Below, piece by piece: positions 8,418-18,344 of a DNA stretch of 64,000 nt. The notes under the pieces are model-generated. The model was not told the origin of the DNA. It was given only the letters and a program-made list of their open reading frames with translations, and did not search any database. Numbering within the stretch: the first letter of the stretch is position 1; each line of letters opens with the position of its first letter. The DNA comes from DASXIF01 sp036498145 (GTDB taxonomy: Bacteria; Actinomycetota; Actinomycetes; Mycobacteriales; Jatrophihabitantaceae): assembly GCA_963708625.1 (NCBI GenBank), contig CAVPSV010000004.1, positions 744,001 to 808,000 on the forward strand, read 5' to 3'. The position numbers and the translations under genes are program-made.

Positions 8418-10346
8418 CTACAACAGGGCCAGGAACGAATTCCCGTTCGGCACGCCCAGTCCGGTGACGTTGTCATAGCCGGGCGTGGTGTGGATGGTCA
8501 GGTTCGGGTAGTCGAACGACCGCACCGAGGTGGCGAACCCGTTCGTACTGTCCAGACCGTTCACATAGTCGACCCGGACCACACCACCCTTGACATGCAC
8601 CACATCGGTGATCGCCGGGGTGTGCGCGGTGAAGCCGTACAGCACCGGGTTCAGGAACCCGTGGTCGTGATGGGACATCTGGTTCGACACCGCGACCAAC
8701 CCGGTGAACAGCGGGCTGGCCAGACTCGTCCCACCGATGCGGTACTCGCCGTAGGCCACCCCCGTCGGGAACGTCTGGGTGATGCCGATGAGCATGCCGG
8801 TGTTCGGATCGGCGTCCATCGAGATGTCCGGTACCACTCGGCCGCGGTTGCTGCCGGTCTGGTTCTCCCGCGCGAGCGAGTCCGGCACCACGCCGACCTG
8901 GTACGACGGTTCGGCGAACAGCCTGCTGGTGCCACCACCGGCGCCGTAGAGGTACGCACCGGGCGGCGGTGGCGTCCACGCCCCACCGGTCAGCGTGCTC
9001 TTGCCGGTCTCCCAGCCCGTCTGCACGACGGTGTGGCCGTTGGCGCCGATACCCAGGCTGGTACCACCGACCGCGGTGACCAGCGGGTCGGACGCGGAGA
9101 AGTCCGGCTCGGGCTGGCCCACGTTCGCGACCTCGTCACCGCTGTCGCCGGAGGAGAAGTCCAGGCCCATGCCTTCCAGTGCGGCCTGGATGGCGATGTT
9201 GTGGAACTCGGTGACCTCGCCGGCGGGCAGGTCTTCGCCCTGGTCGCCATAGGAGTTGGAGACCACGTCGGCAAGACGGTTGGCGACGATGTAGTTCAGC
9301 GCGTTGTCCATCACCAGGTCGTCACAGCTCGCGGCACCGACGTAGAGGATCTTCGCGCCGGGCGCCATGCCGTGCACCGCCTCCACATCCAGCGTCTGCT
9401 CGCCGTACCAACCCGAGGCACCGCACGCGTCCTCGAGCGAGGTGTCCTCCGGGAAGACGTACTGCGAGTACTGCGAGGCCAGCAACGGATGGGTGGGGTC
9501 GTTGCGCTGCGCATACGTCGCGGCATCGCTGTAGAGCGTGGGCGAGGCGAACGCGTCGACGATGGCGACGGTCTGCCCGCGCCCGTCCAAGCCACCGTGC
9601 ACCGCGGTGTCGATGCCGTATGCCTGACGCAATTGCGGCGGGGTGTACCCGCACGGCGCGTACGGCAGGTGCTGGCCGTCGTAGGCCGGGTCCGTCGTGT
9701 CGATCTTCTGGCCGTAGTAGGCGCCACACGGCTGGGCGTTACGGAAGCCCGCTGGCGGCGGCGCGACTGACGGCGTGCTCAACGGGGCGTTGAGCGACTG
9801 GGCAAGCCCGGAGACCGAGGCGACCGAGGCAGCGATGGTGCGTGGCAGCGTGAGGTCACGGTCGATCGCGCGACGGGTCTGACCCTGCACGCGGTAGTTG
9901 CCGAGCTTGATCTTGAAGACTGAGTCGATGCGAGCCGCGGTTCCGGTAGCCGAGACGTAGGCGTTGTTCACCGGCACCGCACCCACTCCGAAGCCGGCCG
10001 AGCTCAACCACGAGCTGACCGCCTGCACATTCGCGGCGGTGGGCGAGTACAGGGCGCGCACCTGGGCGGTGGACAGGTAGTGCCCGTAGGCCGCGTTGCC
10101 CGGCGTGCTGACCGCGAGCGCCTGTGCTTCGGCGGCTGACTCGTTACGCAACGGGAGATAGACCTGGAACGACAGCTGCTGGGAGGCGGCCAGATCGCCA
10201 ACCTTGGCCGAGGCGGTTGCCCAGCTAGGACGCGAATTGGCCAAGGTCGTCGTGGACGGGGTTGCTGCACCGGCGGGCGTCGCGATAACGACGGCGGCAC
10301 CGGTGATCAGAGCGGTTGCGCTGGCTAGCAGCACAGATCTGCGCAT
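8418..10346 (-). CDS. Secreted sedolisin (S53) serine-carboxyl peptidase with pro-domain
   Basis: A 642-residue preproprotein. Residues 1-28 form a signal peptide (RR, hydrophobic core, cleavage near AGAA). A pro-kumamolisin activation domain spans about 45-190 and includes YGHYLSTAQ. In the catalytic domain, E316 and D320 (GEQTLD), the oxyanion aspartate D401 (SGDSG) and S541 (GGTSLASP) fit the S53 family. The C-terminal PGYDNVTGLG and nearby Asp residues fit the calcium site. The enzyme would be exported, auto-process at low pH and cleave proteins for nutrition. GGAG precedes the ATG. No neighbour suggests a specific substrate. Confidence 0.93.
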   Translation of the reverse strand: MRRSVLLASATALITGAAVVIATPAGAATPSTTTLANSRPSWATASAKVGDLAASQQLSFQVYLPLRNESAAEAQALAVSTPGNAAYGHYLSTAQVRALYSPTAANVQAVSSWLSSAGFGVGAVPVNNAYVSATGTAARIDSVFKIKLGNYRVQGQTRRAIDRDLTLPRTIAASVASVSGLAQSLNAPLSTPSVAPPPAGFRNAQPCGAYYGQKIDTTDPAYDGQHLPYAPCGYTPPQLRQAYGIDTAVHGGLDGRGQTVAIVDAFASPTLYSDAATYAQRNDPTHPLLASQYSQYVFPEDTSLEDACGASGWYGEQTLDVEAVHGMAPGAKILYVGAASCDDLVMDNALNYIVANRLADVVSNSYGDQGEDLPAGEVTEFHNIAIQAALEGMGLDFSSGDSGDEVANVGQPEPDFSASDPLVTAVGGTSLGIGANGHTVVQTGWETGKSTLTGGAWTPPPPGAYLYGAGGGTSRLFAEPSYQVGVVPDSLARENQTGSNRGRVVPDISMDADPNTGMLIGITQTFPTGVAYGEYRIGGTSLASPLFTGLVAVSNQMSHHDHGFLNPVLYGFTAHTPAITDVVHVKGGVVRVDYVNGLDSTNGFATSVRSFDYPNLTIHTTPGYDNVTGLGVPNGNSFLALL

Positions 10347-10485
10347 GCGGGGACTCCAACCTTTTCCTCGGTAGGGGTCTCGCGCCCGTCCGCGCCGACA
10401 CGGGTGTCGCCGGCGAGTGCGGTCGTCGAGGGTGTCTCATTTACGCCCTTCGGGCGATACGTTGTCAATAGCGACATTCGGCCGC

Positions 10486-11016
10486 TCACCAGACGTCGCC
10501 GTCGCGCCAGCCGCAGGTGAGCTCACCGTCCAGGTCCAGCGGCGCCGCGCCCGGCCTGACGAAGATCGCGCCAGCTACGTCCGGCGTGGCCAGCGGTCCG
10601 GACGGAGTCAGCGTCGAGGCCGGCCCGCGCCATTGCTGCCACCCCAGCGCACGGTAGAACGGCACCGCCTCGTCGCTGGCGCCGAGAGCGGCAAGGTCAT
10701 AGGCCGCGTCGGCGATGCGATCGAGCGCTGCCATCAGCGATCGGCCAACGCCGCGCCTGCGCAGCGAGGCGCGGACCGCGACTCCTTCCACGTAGCCGGC
10801 GCGCAGCGCGCGGCCGCCGTGCATCAGCCGGCGCTGAATCAGGGCCGCGTGGCCGACCACTTCGCCGTCGGCGAGGACGAGCGCGTGCATGCCGCCGAGA
10901 CAGTGCTCCCAATCCGCGTCCGTCATGTCGTCGAACACCTCGAACAGCAGTGCTCGGGCACCGGTTCGCAGTGCCGGCTCAAGATCAGCGGTGTGTGCGA
11001 GTTGGACGGTGTGCAC
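10486..11016 (-). CDS. GNAT acetyltransferase resembling aminoglycoside 2'-N-acetyltransferase AAC(2')-I
   Basis: A 176-residue protein that looks related over its whole length to the chromosomal AAC(2')-Ic of mycobacteria. Matches include the start (HTVQLAHTADL), DADWEHCLGGMHAL, ALIQRRLMHGGRALRAGYVEGVAVRA, and the ending C-x-WR-x-GDVW. The acetyl-CoA loop is RRRGVGRSL (about 87-95). Such enzymes acetylate the 2' amine of gentamicin- or tobramycin-type drugs; their native role is uncertain. GTG start. It is last in a minus-strand run behind the AlkB-like gene (90-base gap). Whether it confers resistance cannot be read from sequence. Confidence 0.82.
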   Translation of the reverse strand: MHTVQLAHTADLEPALRTGARALLFEVFDDMTDADWEHCLGGMHALVLADGEVVGHAALIQRRLMHGGRALRAGYVEGVAVRASLRRRGVGRSLMAALDRIADAAYDLAALGASDEAVPFYRALGWQQWRGPASTLTPSGPLATPDVAGAIFVRPGAAPLDLDGELTCGWRDGDVW

Positions 11017-11106
11017 GATGCGATCGTCTCAGCATCGGGTGCGGTATCGGCACCGTAATTCGGTGAGCAGGCGGCACCCTTCGCAGCATCGCCGCGTATG
11101 AACGGG

Positions 11107-11742
11107 TCAGCGGACGCCGCGGGTGCGGAACTGGATGCTGATTCGCGGACCCACCGCCCGTGCCGTCTTCGGCACCGCATGTTCCCAGGTGCGCTGGCAG
11201 CTGCCGCCCATCACCAGCAGATCGCCGTGGCCGAGTTCGTGGCGCAGCGTACGGCCGGCGCCGCCACCGCTCGGGCGCAGCAACAACGGCCGCGGCGAGC
11301 CGACCGAGATGATCGCAACCATGGTGTCGTGCGTGCCGCCGCGCCCGATCCGATCGCCATGCCAGGCGACGCTGTCGCGCCCGTCCCGGTAGAGGCACAG
11401 TCCGGCGGTGAGGAACGGTTCGCCAAGTTCAGCGCCGTAGTGCTGGTCCAGCGCATCCTTGATCGCTACCAGCGCGGGGTCGGGCAGCGGTTCGCCCTCG
11501 GCATAGAAGCAGAGCAACCGTGGCACGTCGACGACCCGGTCGTACATCGGCCGCCGTTCGGCGCGCCACGGCACGGTGCTGGTGAGGCGTTCGAACAGCA
11601 GGTCGGCGCCGGCGATCCAGGCCTTGCGCAGGTCGACCCAGGCCCCGTCGGTGAGCGTGGTGCGTTCGACCGTCGCGCCGAGCGGACCCGGTTCGACGCT
11701 CTCGGCGAGATCGAGCAAGGAGGCCTGGAACGCCGCCGTCAT
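11107..11742 (-). CDS. AlkB-like Fe(II)/2-oxoglutarate dioxygenase
   Basis: About 211 residues. The iron ligands are the HxD in SVAWHGDRIG and the later His in TWEHAVPK. The 2-oxoglutarate-binding arginine is in PRISIQFRTR near the C-terminus. LLLRPSGGG and GHGDLLVMGG match bacterial AlkB-like proteins, which demethylate alkylated DNA or RNA bases. ATG 11742 is taken from where the conserved region begins; an in-frame ATG at 11760 is possible, and neither has a clear ribosome site. It follows fadH by 44 bases. Confidence 0.82.
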   Translation of the reverse strand: MTAAFQASLLDLAESVEPGPLGATVERTTLTDGAWVDLRKAWIAGADLLFERLTSTVPWRAERRPMYDRVVDVPRLLCFYAEGEPLPDPALVAIKDALDQHYGAELGEPFLTAGLCLYRDGRDSVAWHGDRIGRGGTHDTMVAIISVGSPRPLLLRPSGGGAGRTLRHELGHGDLLVMGGSCQRTWEHAVPKTARAVGPRISIQFRTRGVR

Positions 11743-11786
11743 GCCGCAAGCGTACTGCATCAGAAACATACGTTCGAAAGCATTGC

Positions 11787-13858
11787 TCAGAAGGTGGCGG
11801 CCAGGCGGGTGCCCTGGTCGATGGCGCGCTTGGCGTCGAGTTCGACCGCGACGTCCGCCCCACCACCAGGTGCACCTGTGGCCCGGCCCCATCAGGGCCG
11901 GCAGCGACAGCCCGGACGGCATCAGCCAGGTCTCGCCGCGACTCCTGCCCGGCACAGATGACAACGTCGTCGACCGGCAACACGCGTCGTTCGGCATGCT
12001 TGGGCCCGACGCTGATGTGCAGCCCGTCGTCATCGACGCGGTCGTAGTGAACCCCGTTGATCATCTCGACGTCCTTGGCCTTCACCGCGGCCCGATGTAC
12101 CCACCCGCTTGTCTTGCCGAGGCCGGCGCCGATGCGCGATGTCTTGCGTTGGAGCAGGTACACCTGCCGGCGCGGCGGCTGCGGCGCAGCGACGGAGAGC
12201 CCACCCGGGTACTGCACCGGATCGGCGACCCCCCACTCCCGCATCCACTCGTCCCGCTGCTGTGCCACGCCCGGCGTGCCCGTGTGCGTGAGGAACTCCG
12301 TCACGTCGAAGCCGATACCGCCCGCGCCGATCACCGCCACCCGCGCACCGACCGCGGCGCGACCCGTGATCACGTCCGAGTAGGAGTGCACGTTGGCCCG
12401 GTCGATGCCCTCGATCGGCGGGCGTCTTGCTGTCACGCCGGTCGCGATCACGATCTCGTCGTAGTCACCCGTGGCAAGCTCATCCGCCTGCACCGCGTGA
12501 TTGAGATGCAGCTTCACCCCGGTGAGTTCGAGGCGCCGGGTGAAGTAGCGGATCGTCTCCGCGAACTCCTCCTTACCCGGGATACGCCGGGCGAGGTTGA
12601 ACTGCCCGCCGATCTCATCGCTCGCCTCGAACAGGTCCACCGCGTGCCCGCGAGCCGCGGCCGTCGACGCCACAGCCATGCCTGCCGGTCCGGCGCCCAC
12701 CACCGCGATGCGTTTGGCCCGTACCGCGGGTAGCAACGGCAATTCGCGTTCGTGCGCGGCGCGCGGGTTCACCAGACAGCTAGCGATCTTGTGCGCGAAA
12801 GTGTGGTCCAGGCACGCCTGGTTACAGGCGATGCAGGTGTTGATCTCGTCGCTGCGCCCGCTCGCGGCCTTGGCCACCCAGTCCGGATCGGCGAGGAACG
12901 GACGCGCCATCGACACCATGTCCGCGTCGCCGCGTGCCAGGATCTCCTCGGCCGTCTCCGGCATGTTGATCCGGTTCGAGGTGATCACCGGAATGCTCAC
13001 CGCGGGCCGCAGCAACGCGGTCACCCAGGTGAACGCGGCCCGCGGCACCGACGTCACGATCGTCGGCACCCGGGCCTCGTGCCAGCCGATACCGGTGTTG
13101 ATCAGCGTCGCACCGGCGGTCTCGACCTCCTTGGCCAGGGCGACGACGTCGTTCCACTCCTGCCCGCCGGAGACCAGATCGAGCATGGACAGCCGGTAGA
13201 TCAGGATGAAGTCCTCGCCAACCGCCGCGCGCATGCTGCGCACGATCTCGACGGGGAACCTGCGCCGCCGCTGCGCGCTGCCACCCCAGTCATCGGTGCG
13301 CTGGTTGGTGCGCGCGGCGAGGAACTGATTGATCAGGTATCCCTCGGAGCCCATGATCTCCACGCCGTCGTAGCCGGCCTCACGCGCGAGCGCCGCGGAC
13401 CGTGCGAAGGCGCCGATCGTCGAGCGCACCTCACGGTCGGCCATCGCGCGCGCGGAGAACGGCGTGATCGGAGACTTCGACCGCGACGCGCTGACGCTGA
13501 ACGGGTGATAGGCGTAGCGGCCGGCATGCAGCAGTTGCAGCGCGACGCGACCGCCCTCGGCGTGCACCGCGTCGGTGAGCACGCGGTGCCGCCGCGCCTC
13601 GCCGGCGTTCGTCAGCTTGCCCGCCAGCGGCAGCAACCATCCGGCGCGGGTCGGGCTGAACCCACCGGTGACGATCAGGCCGGCGCCACCGCGGGCTCGC
13701 TCGGCATAGAACTCGGCCAGCCTGCTCATGTGCTTGGGCCGGTCCTCGAGGCCGACGTGCATCGAACCCATCAACACCCGGTTGGGCAGCGTGGTGAAGC
13801 CCAGATCCAGCGGCGCAAGCAGATGCGGGTAGCGGTCGTCTCCGGGGGCCACCAACAA
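11787..13858 (-). CDS. fadH: NADPH-dependent 2,4-dienoyl-CoA reductase (one frameshift near its end)
   Basis: About 690 residues. An N-terminal FMN TIM-barrel (about 1-340) is followed by the 4Fe-4S cluster segment CIACNQACLD plus a distal Cys, then FAD (VVGAGPAGMA) and NAD(P) (VIGAGGIGFD) Rossmann folds. It reduces dienoyl-CoA during oxidation of unsaturated fatty acids. Near 11860 the frame breaks. Restoring one G in the GGTGG run gives the expected ending VAVELDAKRAIDQGTRLA and a stop at 11787. As printed, the frame runs on into the AlkB gene in a wrong reading. The start is TTG 13858 or GTG 13852, directly behind the palindrome at 13863. Confidence 0.88.
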
Positions 13859-13862
13859 AATC

Positions 13863-13874
13863 TACTGGTCAGTA
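13863..13874. promoter_or_regulatory. Short palindrome just before fadH
   Basis: TACTGGTCAGTA has five-base arms around GT and ends five bases before the first possible fadH start. The position suits an operator in a leaderless or short-leader promoter between the MBL hydrolase and fadH. The regulator is unknown; TetR-type fatty acid regulators bind comparable sites. Confidence 0.4.
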
Positions 13875-13901
13875 ACCAACTTCGGGACTGGGCCTGCCCG
13901 T

Positions 13902-14549
13902 TCAGCTCGTCACAGTGTCGCCGTCGGCCCACCGGCGGAAATCGACGCCGTGCGGTCCGGCAACCCGCACGATCAGGCCCTCGAGCAGTGAGATGCCAGC
14001 GCCTTGCAGCAGGCCGTCGTGGATCTGGTGCACCACCGGAGCCCGCACCGAGATCGCGAAGTCGATCACCTCCGCGCCCTTGTTCCACGGCGCGTGTATC
14101 GGCAACAGCAACGTGCGCACCGGCACCGGCGGCACGAACAGTGAATCGCCGGGGTGGTAGACGCACTCCTCGACCAGGAAGCCGACGTTCGCGATCACCG
14201 GGATCGACGGGTGGATGAGTGCGTGCTGGCCGCCGAACGTCCGCACCGCGAAGCCGGCCACCTCATGCTGCTGGCCCGGCGCGACGACCACGATTTGGTC
14301 CTGCAGTTGCGGCAGCAGCGCGGCGACCGGAGCCGGCGCCCAGATCCGCAGCCGGGGGTTGCGCGTGGCTGCCCCGGCCACGCGTTCGACGTCGATGTGA
14401 TCCGTGTGCTCGTGCGTGATCAGCACGTCGTCCACGCCGTCGAGTGCAGCGTCGGTCTGGCTGAAGCCGCCCGGGTCCAGCACCAGTCGCCGGTCACCGT
14501 CAGCGATCCGCACGCACGAGTGGCCGAACTTGGTCAGCTCCAGCGTCAT
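13902..14549 (-). CDS. MBL-fold metal-dependent hydrolase (UlaG-like)
   Basis: A 215-residue metallo-beta-lactamase-fold protein. The metal motif HEHTDHID (46-53) follows LVLDPGGFS, and a further His lies in YHPGDSLF. The fold and length match the L-ascorbate-6-phosphate lactonase-like/UPF0173 group, whose substrates are mostly unknown. Its ATG overlaps the DUF5709 stop codon by four bases (ATGA), so translation is coupled. Confidence 0.85.
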   Translation of the reverse strand: MTLELTKFGHSCVRIADGDRRLVLDPGGFSQTDAALDGVDDVLITHEHTDHIDVERVAGAATRNPRLRIWAPAPVAALLPQLQDQIVVVAPGQQHEVAGFAVRTFGGQHALIHPSIPVIANVGFLVEECVYHPGDSLFVPPVPVRTLLLPIHAPWNKGAEVIDFAISVRAPVVHQIHDGLLQGAGISLLEGLIVRVAGPHGVDFRRWADGDTVTS

Positions 14550-15052
14550 TCCCAGTCCCGGTCCTTGTCGGCCGGTTGATCGAGGTCGTCGTCGATCTCG
14601 GCAGCCCCGTCCTGAGCGTCGTCCTCCTCCTCGGCGACAACCTGGTCCTCGTCGATCACGTGCACTGCGGCTTCCTCGGCGCTGGACGCATAGCCGGCCG
14701 GACCCACGTCGGTGGCGATCTCGTCCTTCTCCTCGTCCGCGTGCGCGCCCTCGTCCGGCGCAACCAGCCGGCCGGCGCGCGGCGGCGCGTCCGCCAGATC
14801 CGGGTCATCCGCGCTGATGTCCGGCTCCTCCTCGCCGAGCCGCTCGTCCAGGGACTCGCCCTCGCGCTCCTCGCGTGGCGTGTGCGCGTGGCGAAGTTCG
14901 TACGGAGCGCGATCCGGCGGATCCCAGCCGGTCTCCTGGATCTCGTCCGCGTCGTCGCCGGTCAGGTCCGCCACCGGGTCCAGGAGATCCGCGTCGTCGA
15001 CCGGATCGCCGCCCTCGTAAACGCTGTCCCCGAAAAGTTCGTTGTCAGTCAT
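14546..15052 (-). CDS. DUF5709 acidic protein
   Basis: A 168-residue, very acidic, probably largely disordered protein. The segments ESLDERLGEEEPD, RAGRLVAPDEGA and ASSAEEAAVHVIDED match the actinobacterial DUF5709 family, of unknown function. ATG 15052 follows the epimerase stop by 32 bases, and the end overlaps the MBL hydrolase start. It sits in a probable epimerase-DUF5709-hydrolase operon. Confidence 0.82.
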   Translation of the reverse strand: MTDNELFGDSVYEGGDPVDDADLLDPVADLTGDDADEIQETGWDPPDRAPYELRHAHTPREEREGESLDERLGEEEPDISADDPDLADAPPRAGRLVAPDEGAHADEEKDEIATDVGPAGYASSAEEAAVHVIDEDQVVAEEEDDAQDGAAEIDDDLDQPADKDRDWE

Positions 15053-15084
15053 GCCACCAGCGTTCCCTACTCCGCGCCGGGGAG

Positions 15085-15988
15085 CTACGCCCGGGCCGCC
15101 GGGGTGATCCCCCACGAGCCGGTCCAGCTGCCACCCGGTTCCAGCACGATCAGTCCGGCACCGGTGTTGAACGCATCCGGCGCGCAGGTCATCGGCTCCA
15201 CCGCGATAGCCGGACGGCCATGACTCAGCACGTCCGGGGTGAACACCTGCAGGTAGCCGAACGTCTCGTCGAACCAGATCCGCGCGCCGCCACTCCCGCT
15301 GTGCACCAGCGCATGGCCTCGCCCGTCGACGGTGTCCAGGTCGGTGAAGCCTGGCATCCATCCGGGTCGCACCGAGCCGACGTTTGCGGCGGAAGTCGTG
15401 CGCACGATCGACGGGACGCACGCCGATCGGCACCTGCGCGTCGTCGGTGACGAACATCTGCGACGCCGGCAATTGCAGCGACACCTCGGACAGCCCACCC
15501 GCATCGACGGCCAGGTAAGGATGGAAACCGGCGCCGAACGGCGCACGGCCCACGCCGAGGTTGCGTGCCGTCGCGGTCACCGCCAACCCGCTCTCGACGT
15601 CGAGCCGGTAGGTCAGCTCGACCATCACCTGGAACGGCCAACCGGTCTGCGGCGGAATGTCGTAGGCCAACGTCACCGCGTCCGCGTCGTGCCGGACGCA
15701 ACTCCACCGCGTCCACCGAGCCAGACCGTGAATGGCATTGCCCCGCGCCGGTTCGGTAAGCGGCAGCTGGTAGTCCTCGCCCTCGAACCGGTAGCGACCA
15801 CCGCGGATCCGGTTCGGCCACGGCACCAGCACGCCACCGCAGCACCGTGGCGGCAGCTCGTCCTCGCCGAAGGACGCGGTGACATCCGCGCCAAGGTGCG
15901 TGAAGCTCCGCAGCGCGGCGCCGACCTCGACGACCGTGGCCTCGAACTCGCCTGCCGCAATGGCGTACTGCCGGCCGGTCAGTGCCAT
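15085..15988 (-). CDS. Aldose 1-epimerase family protein (one frameshift)
   Basis: A galactose-mutarotase-fold protein of ~300 residues. It has PWPNRIRGGRYRFEGEDYQLP near residue 60, the family His in NAIHGLARW, and a later FGAGFHPYLAVD with the second catalytic His. Near 15350 the frame shifts: the upstream frame reads LGATRMDA and the other continues GFTDLDTVDGRG, which join naturally. The catalytic Glu probably lies in the second part. It interconverts sugar anomers in the cytosol; the sugar is unknown. ATG 15988 is chosen because conserved sequence begins there. Confidence 0.82.
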
Positions 15989-16117
15989 GGGCCGAAGGTA
16001 CCGGGCTGCCTCGCGCCGGCTACAGCAACACCGAAGGTTCGGGGGTGGTGCCAGGGCGATGCCCATTGGTCGGCTCGGGGTCGCTCCGCTCCTCGGGCCC
16101 TGGGGGCCCTGCGATGC

Positions 16118-17363
16118 TCACTGCGCCCTCGCCTCGCGTGGCGTCTCGTAGCGCCAGAACTTTCTCGCCGACAGCCCCAGCACCAACACCACCACGACAC
16201 AACTCAGCCCGCCGGCCACCCACGAGAACTGCACGCCGGTCGCGGCGGCCATGCCGCCGGCACGCACATCGCCCAACCGCGGACCACCGGCGACGACGGC
16301 GACGAAGACGCCCTGCATCCGGCCGCGCAACTCGTCCGGGGCGTAGGTCTGCAGGATCGTCTGCCGGTAGACAGCGCTGACCAGGTCGGCGGCACCGGCC
16401 ACCGCGAGCAGCAGCACGACGAGCCAAAGCTGGTGCGCCAGACCGGACAGCGCGACCGCGATCGCCCCACCCGACGATCGCGAACACCAGCGCGCGGCCC
16501 TGCCGGCGGACCCGGCCGATCCATCCGCTGGAGATCGCCCGCGACGACCGAGCCGATGCGCGATCGCCGCGTACAGCGGGCCGACCGTGCCGTGGAAGCG
16601 CTGCGCCGCCACCGCGGGGAACAGCGAGCGCGGCATGGCCAGCACCATCGCCACGATGTCCACCGCGAACGACATCACCAGCACCTGCCGGCGGGCGATG
16701 AAGCCGAGCCCTTCAACGACCGCGCGCAGTCCGGGCCGGGAACGCTCGCCGGTCGGCGGCATCGCGGGCAGGCGCAGCGCCGAGTACAGCGCCGTGGTGA
16801 ACAACAGTGCGTCCAGTGCGTACGCGTACGCGAACCCGTGCCGGAAGCTGATGAACACACCGGCGAGCAGCGGGCCGAGCACCTGGCCCACGTTGCTCAC
16901 CGTGAAGCTGAGCGTGTTCGCCGCCGGCACCAGCGGCTCGTCCACGATGCGCGGGATGATCGCGCCGCGGGTGGACGACGAGATCGGCGAACGCGCCGGC
17001 CTGCACCGCCACCAGCACGAGGATGAGCCCGACACTGGCGACGCCGATCAGCGTCTGCGCGAGAAGTGCGATCGTCACCGCCCAGGTCAGCAAAGAGGAC
17101 CAGAAGTACAGCCGCCGCCGATCCACCGCGTCGGCAATCGAGCCGCCGTAGAGGCCGAAGATCACGATCGGCACCAGGCCCGCCAGCCCGACGAATCCCA
17201 CGTACAGCGTCGAACCCGACAGTGCGTAGACCTGCACCGGCACCGCCACCTGCGTCACCATCGATCCGACGAACGCGGTGCCGTTGCCGACCAGCAGCCG
17301 TCGGTAGGCGGGCACGGCAAGGGGGCGGGTGTCCACGCCGTGACGGCCGATCAGCCGCCGCAC
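16118..17363 (-). CDS. MFS transporter (EntS/MFS_3-like), at least three frameshifts
   Basis: The pieces assemble into a ~410-residue, 12-helix transporter. They are RRLLVGNGTAFVGSMVTQVAVPVQ (N-terminus), NTLSFTVSNVGQVLGPLLAG (middle), and DELRGRMQGVFVAVVAGGP near the C-terminus. The frame changes near 16985, 16555 and 16460. The pattern is that of the enterobactin-exporter-like MFS group; substrate unknown. The start is uncertain: GTG 17363 or, with a further indel, GTG 17487. A GGTGCCG repeat (17383-17437) lies in the disputed leader. Confidence 0.68.
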
Positions 17364-17382
17364 CCCGCCACGGCGCAGTGCC

Positions 17383-17437
17383 GGTGCCGTTCCCTGGAGT
17401 GGTGCCGCTCCCTGGGTGGTGCCGTTCCGGTGCCGCC
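17383..17437. repeat. Short imperfect direct repeats (GGTGCCG units)
   Basis: Copies of GGTGCCG followed by a TTCCCTGG-like tail start at 17383, 17401, 17418 and 17429, with 17-18-base spacing shrinking to 11. They lie between the MFS start and the pdxH stop. The repeat may explain the uncertain start or local indels of the MFS gene. Confidence 0.55.
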
Positions 17438-17543
17438 AGGATTTCCGAGGCCTGCGGTGCGCGGGCGATCTCTGGGTCGACTGCCACGCCCTCGGTCGGC
17501 TCGGCCGGCGCAGACCTCGCCCCCGGGCCACCCTGTCCGCCGG

Positions 17544-18205
17544 TCAAGGAGCCAGCCGCTCGCGCACCCAACCACCGCCGTCGAGCCGATACCGCAGCCG
17601 GTCATGCAGCCGGTCGGCCCGGCCCTGCCAGAACTCCACCTCGTCCGGTTCGATCCGCAGGCCGCCCCATCGCGGTGGTGTCGGTACCGCTGCCCCGGTG
17701 AAGCGCAGCTCTGCGTCCGCGGCGGCGCGCTCCAGCTCCGCCCGCGAGGAGAGAACCGACGACTGCGGCGAGACCCACGCACCGATCTGACTGCCGCGCG
17801 GACGGCTCGCGAAATACGCGTCCGTCTCGCCGGCGGATATCGCTACTACGTCTCCGCTGACTCGCACCTGCCGCTCGTGCGCCAGCCACGCGAACACGAC
17901 CGCCGCCCGCGGGTTCCCGGCCAGGTCCCGGCCCTTCGCCGAATCGAGGTTCGTGTAGAACACCAGCCCGCGCTCGTCCAACCCCTTGAGCAACACCGTT
18001 CGCACGGATGGGCGGCCGTCCGCGCTCGCCGTGGCCAGCTGCATCGCGTTCGCCTCGATCACCGCAGGATCGGCTGCGGCATCGGCGAACCACACCCGGA
18101 ACAACTCCAGCCAATGTCGCGGCAGCGCGTCCGGATCGTCGATGTCGTCGAGTCGTCCAAGCGAGCATGCAGGTACGCGCGGCGCATTCCGGCGGGTTCG
18201 GTCAT
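17544..18205 (-). CDS. pdxH: Pyridoxine/pyridoxamine 5'-phosphate oxidase (one frameshift)
   Basis: A ~220-residue FMN enzyme of the split-barrel family that oxidises PNP/PMP to pyridoxal 5'-phosphate. Conserved parts are MQLATASADGRPSVRTVLLKG, GLVFYTNLDSAKGRDLAGNP, SRPRGSQIGAWVSPQSS, and the C-terminal GGLRIEPDEVEFWQG with the terminal RLAP. The start, MTEPAGMRRAYLHARLDD at 18205, lies in another frame; the break is near 18140. It is divergent from citrate synthase 2 with 139 bases between them, a neighbourhood seen in other actinobacteria. Confidence 0.88.
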
Positions 18206-18344
18206 CGCACCCGATCCTTGCACCTGCCTGGCCGCCGCCCGCGCTGGTGTGAGCAGAATGGAGACCGAGCAGGCAACAGGCAATGCGGGACGCGAACCGT
18301 CGCGCATGGACCAGCAAACACCGAATACCCGATCGGAGTAGGCA

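Noticed and set aside
8310..9770. Long plus-strand frame opposite the sedolisin
   Set aside because: Antisense shadow; the minus-strand product has signal peptide, pro-domain and catalytic residues.
11107..11786. Continuation of the fadH frame through the AlkB-like gene as one 809-codon product
   Set aside because: The tail is out-of-frame sequence after a one-base loss; the correct fadH ending and the separate AlkB motifs are in other frames.
14546..16066. Apparent fusion of aldose epimerase and DUF5709
   Set aside because: It is created by the epimerase frameshift near 15350; in the correct frame the epimerase stops at 15085 and DUF5709 starts at 15052.
15332..18341. Two long plus-strand frames across the epimerase, MFS and pdxH genes
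   Set aside because: Arg-rich translations without domain features, antisense to three recognisable genes.
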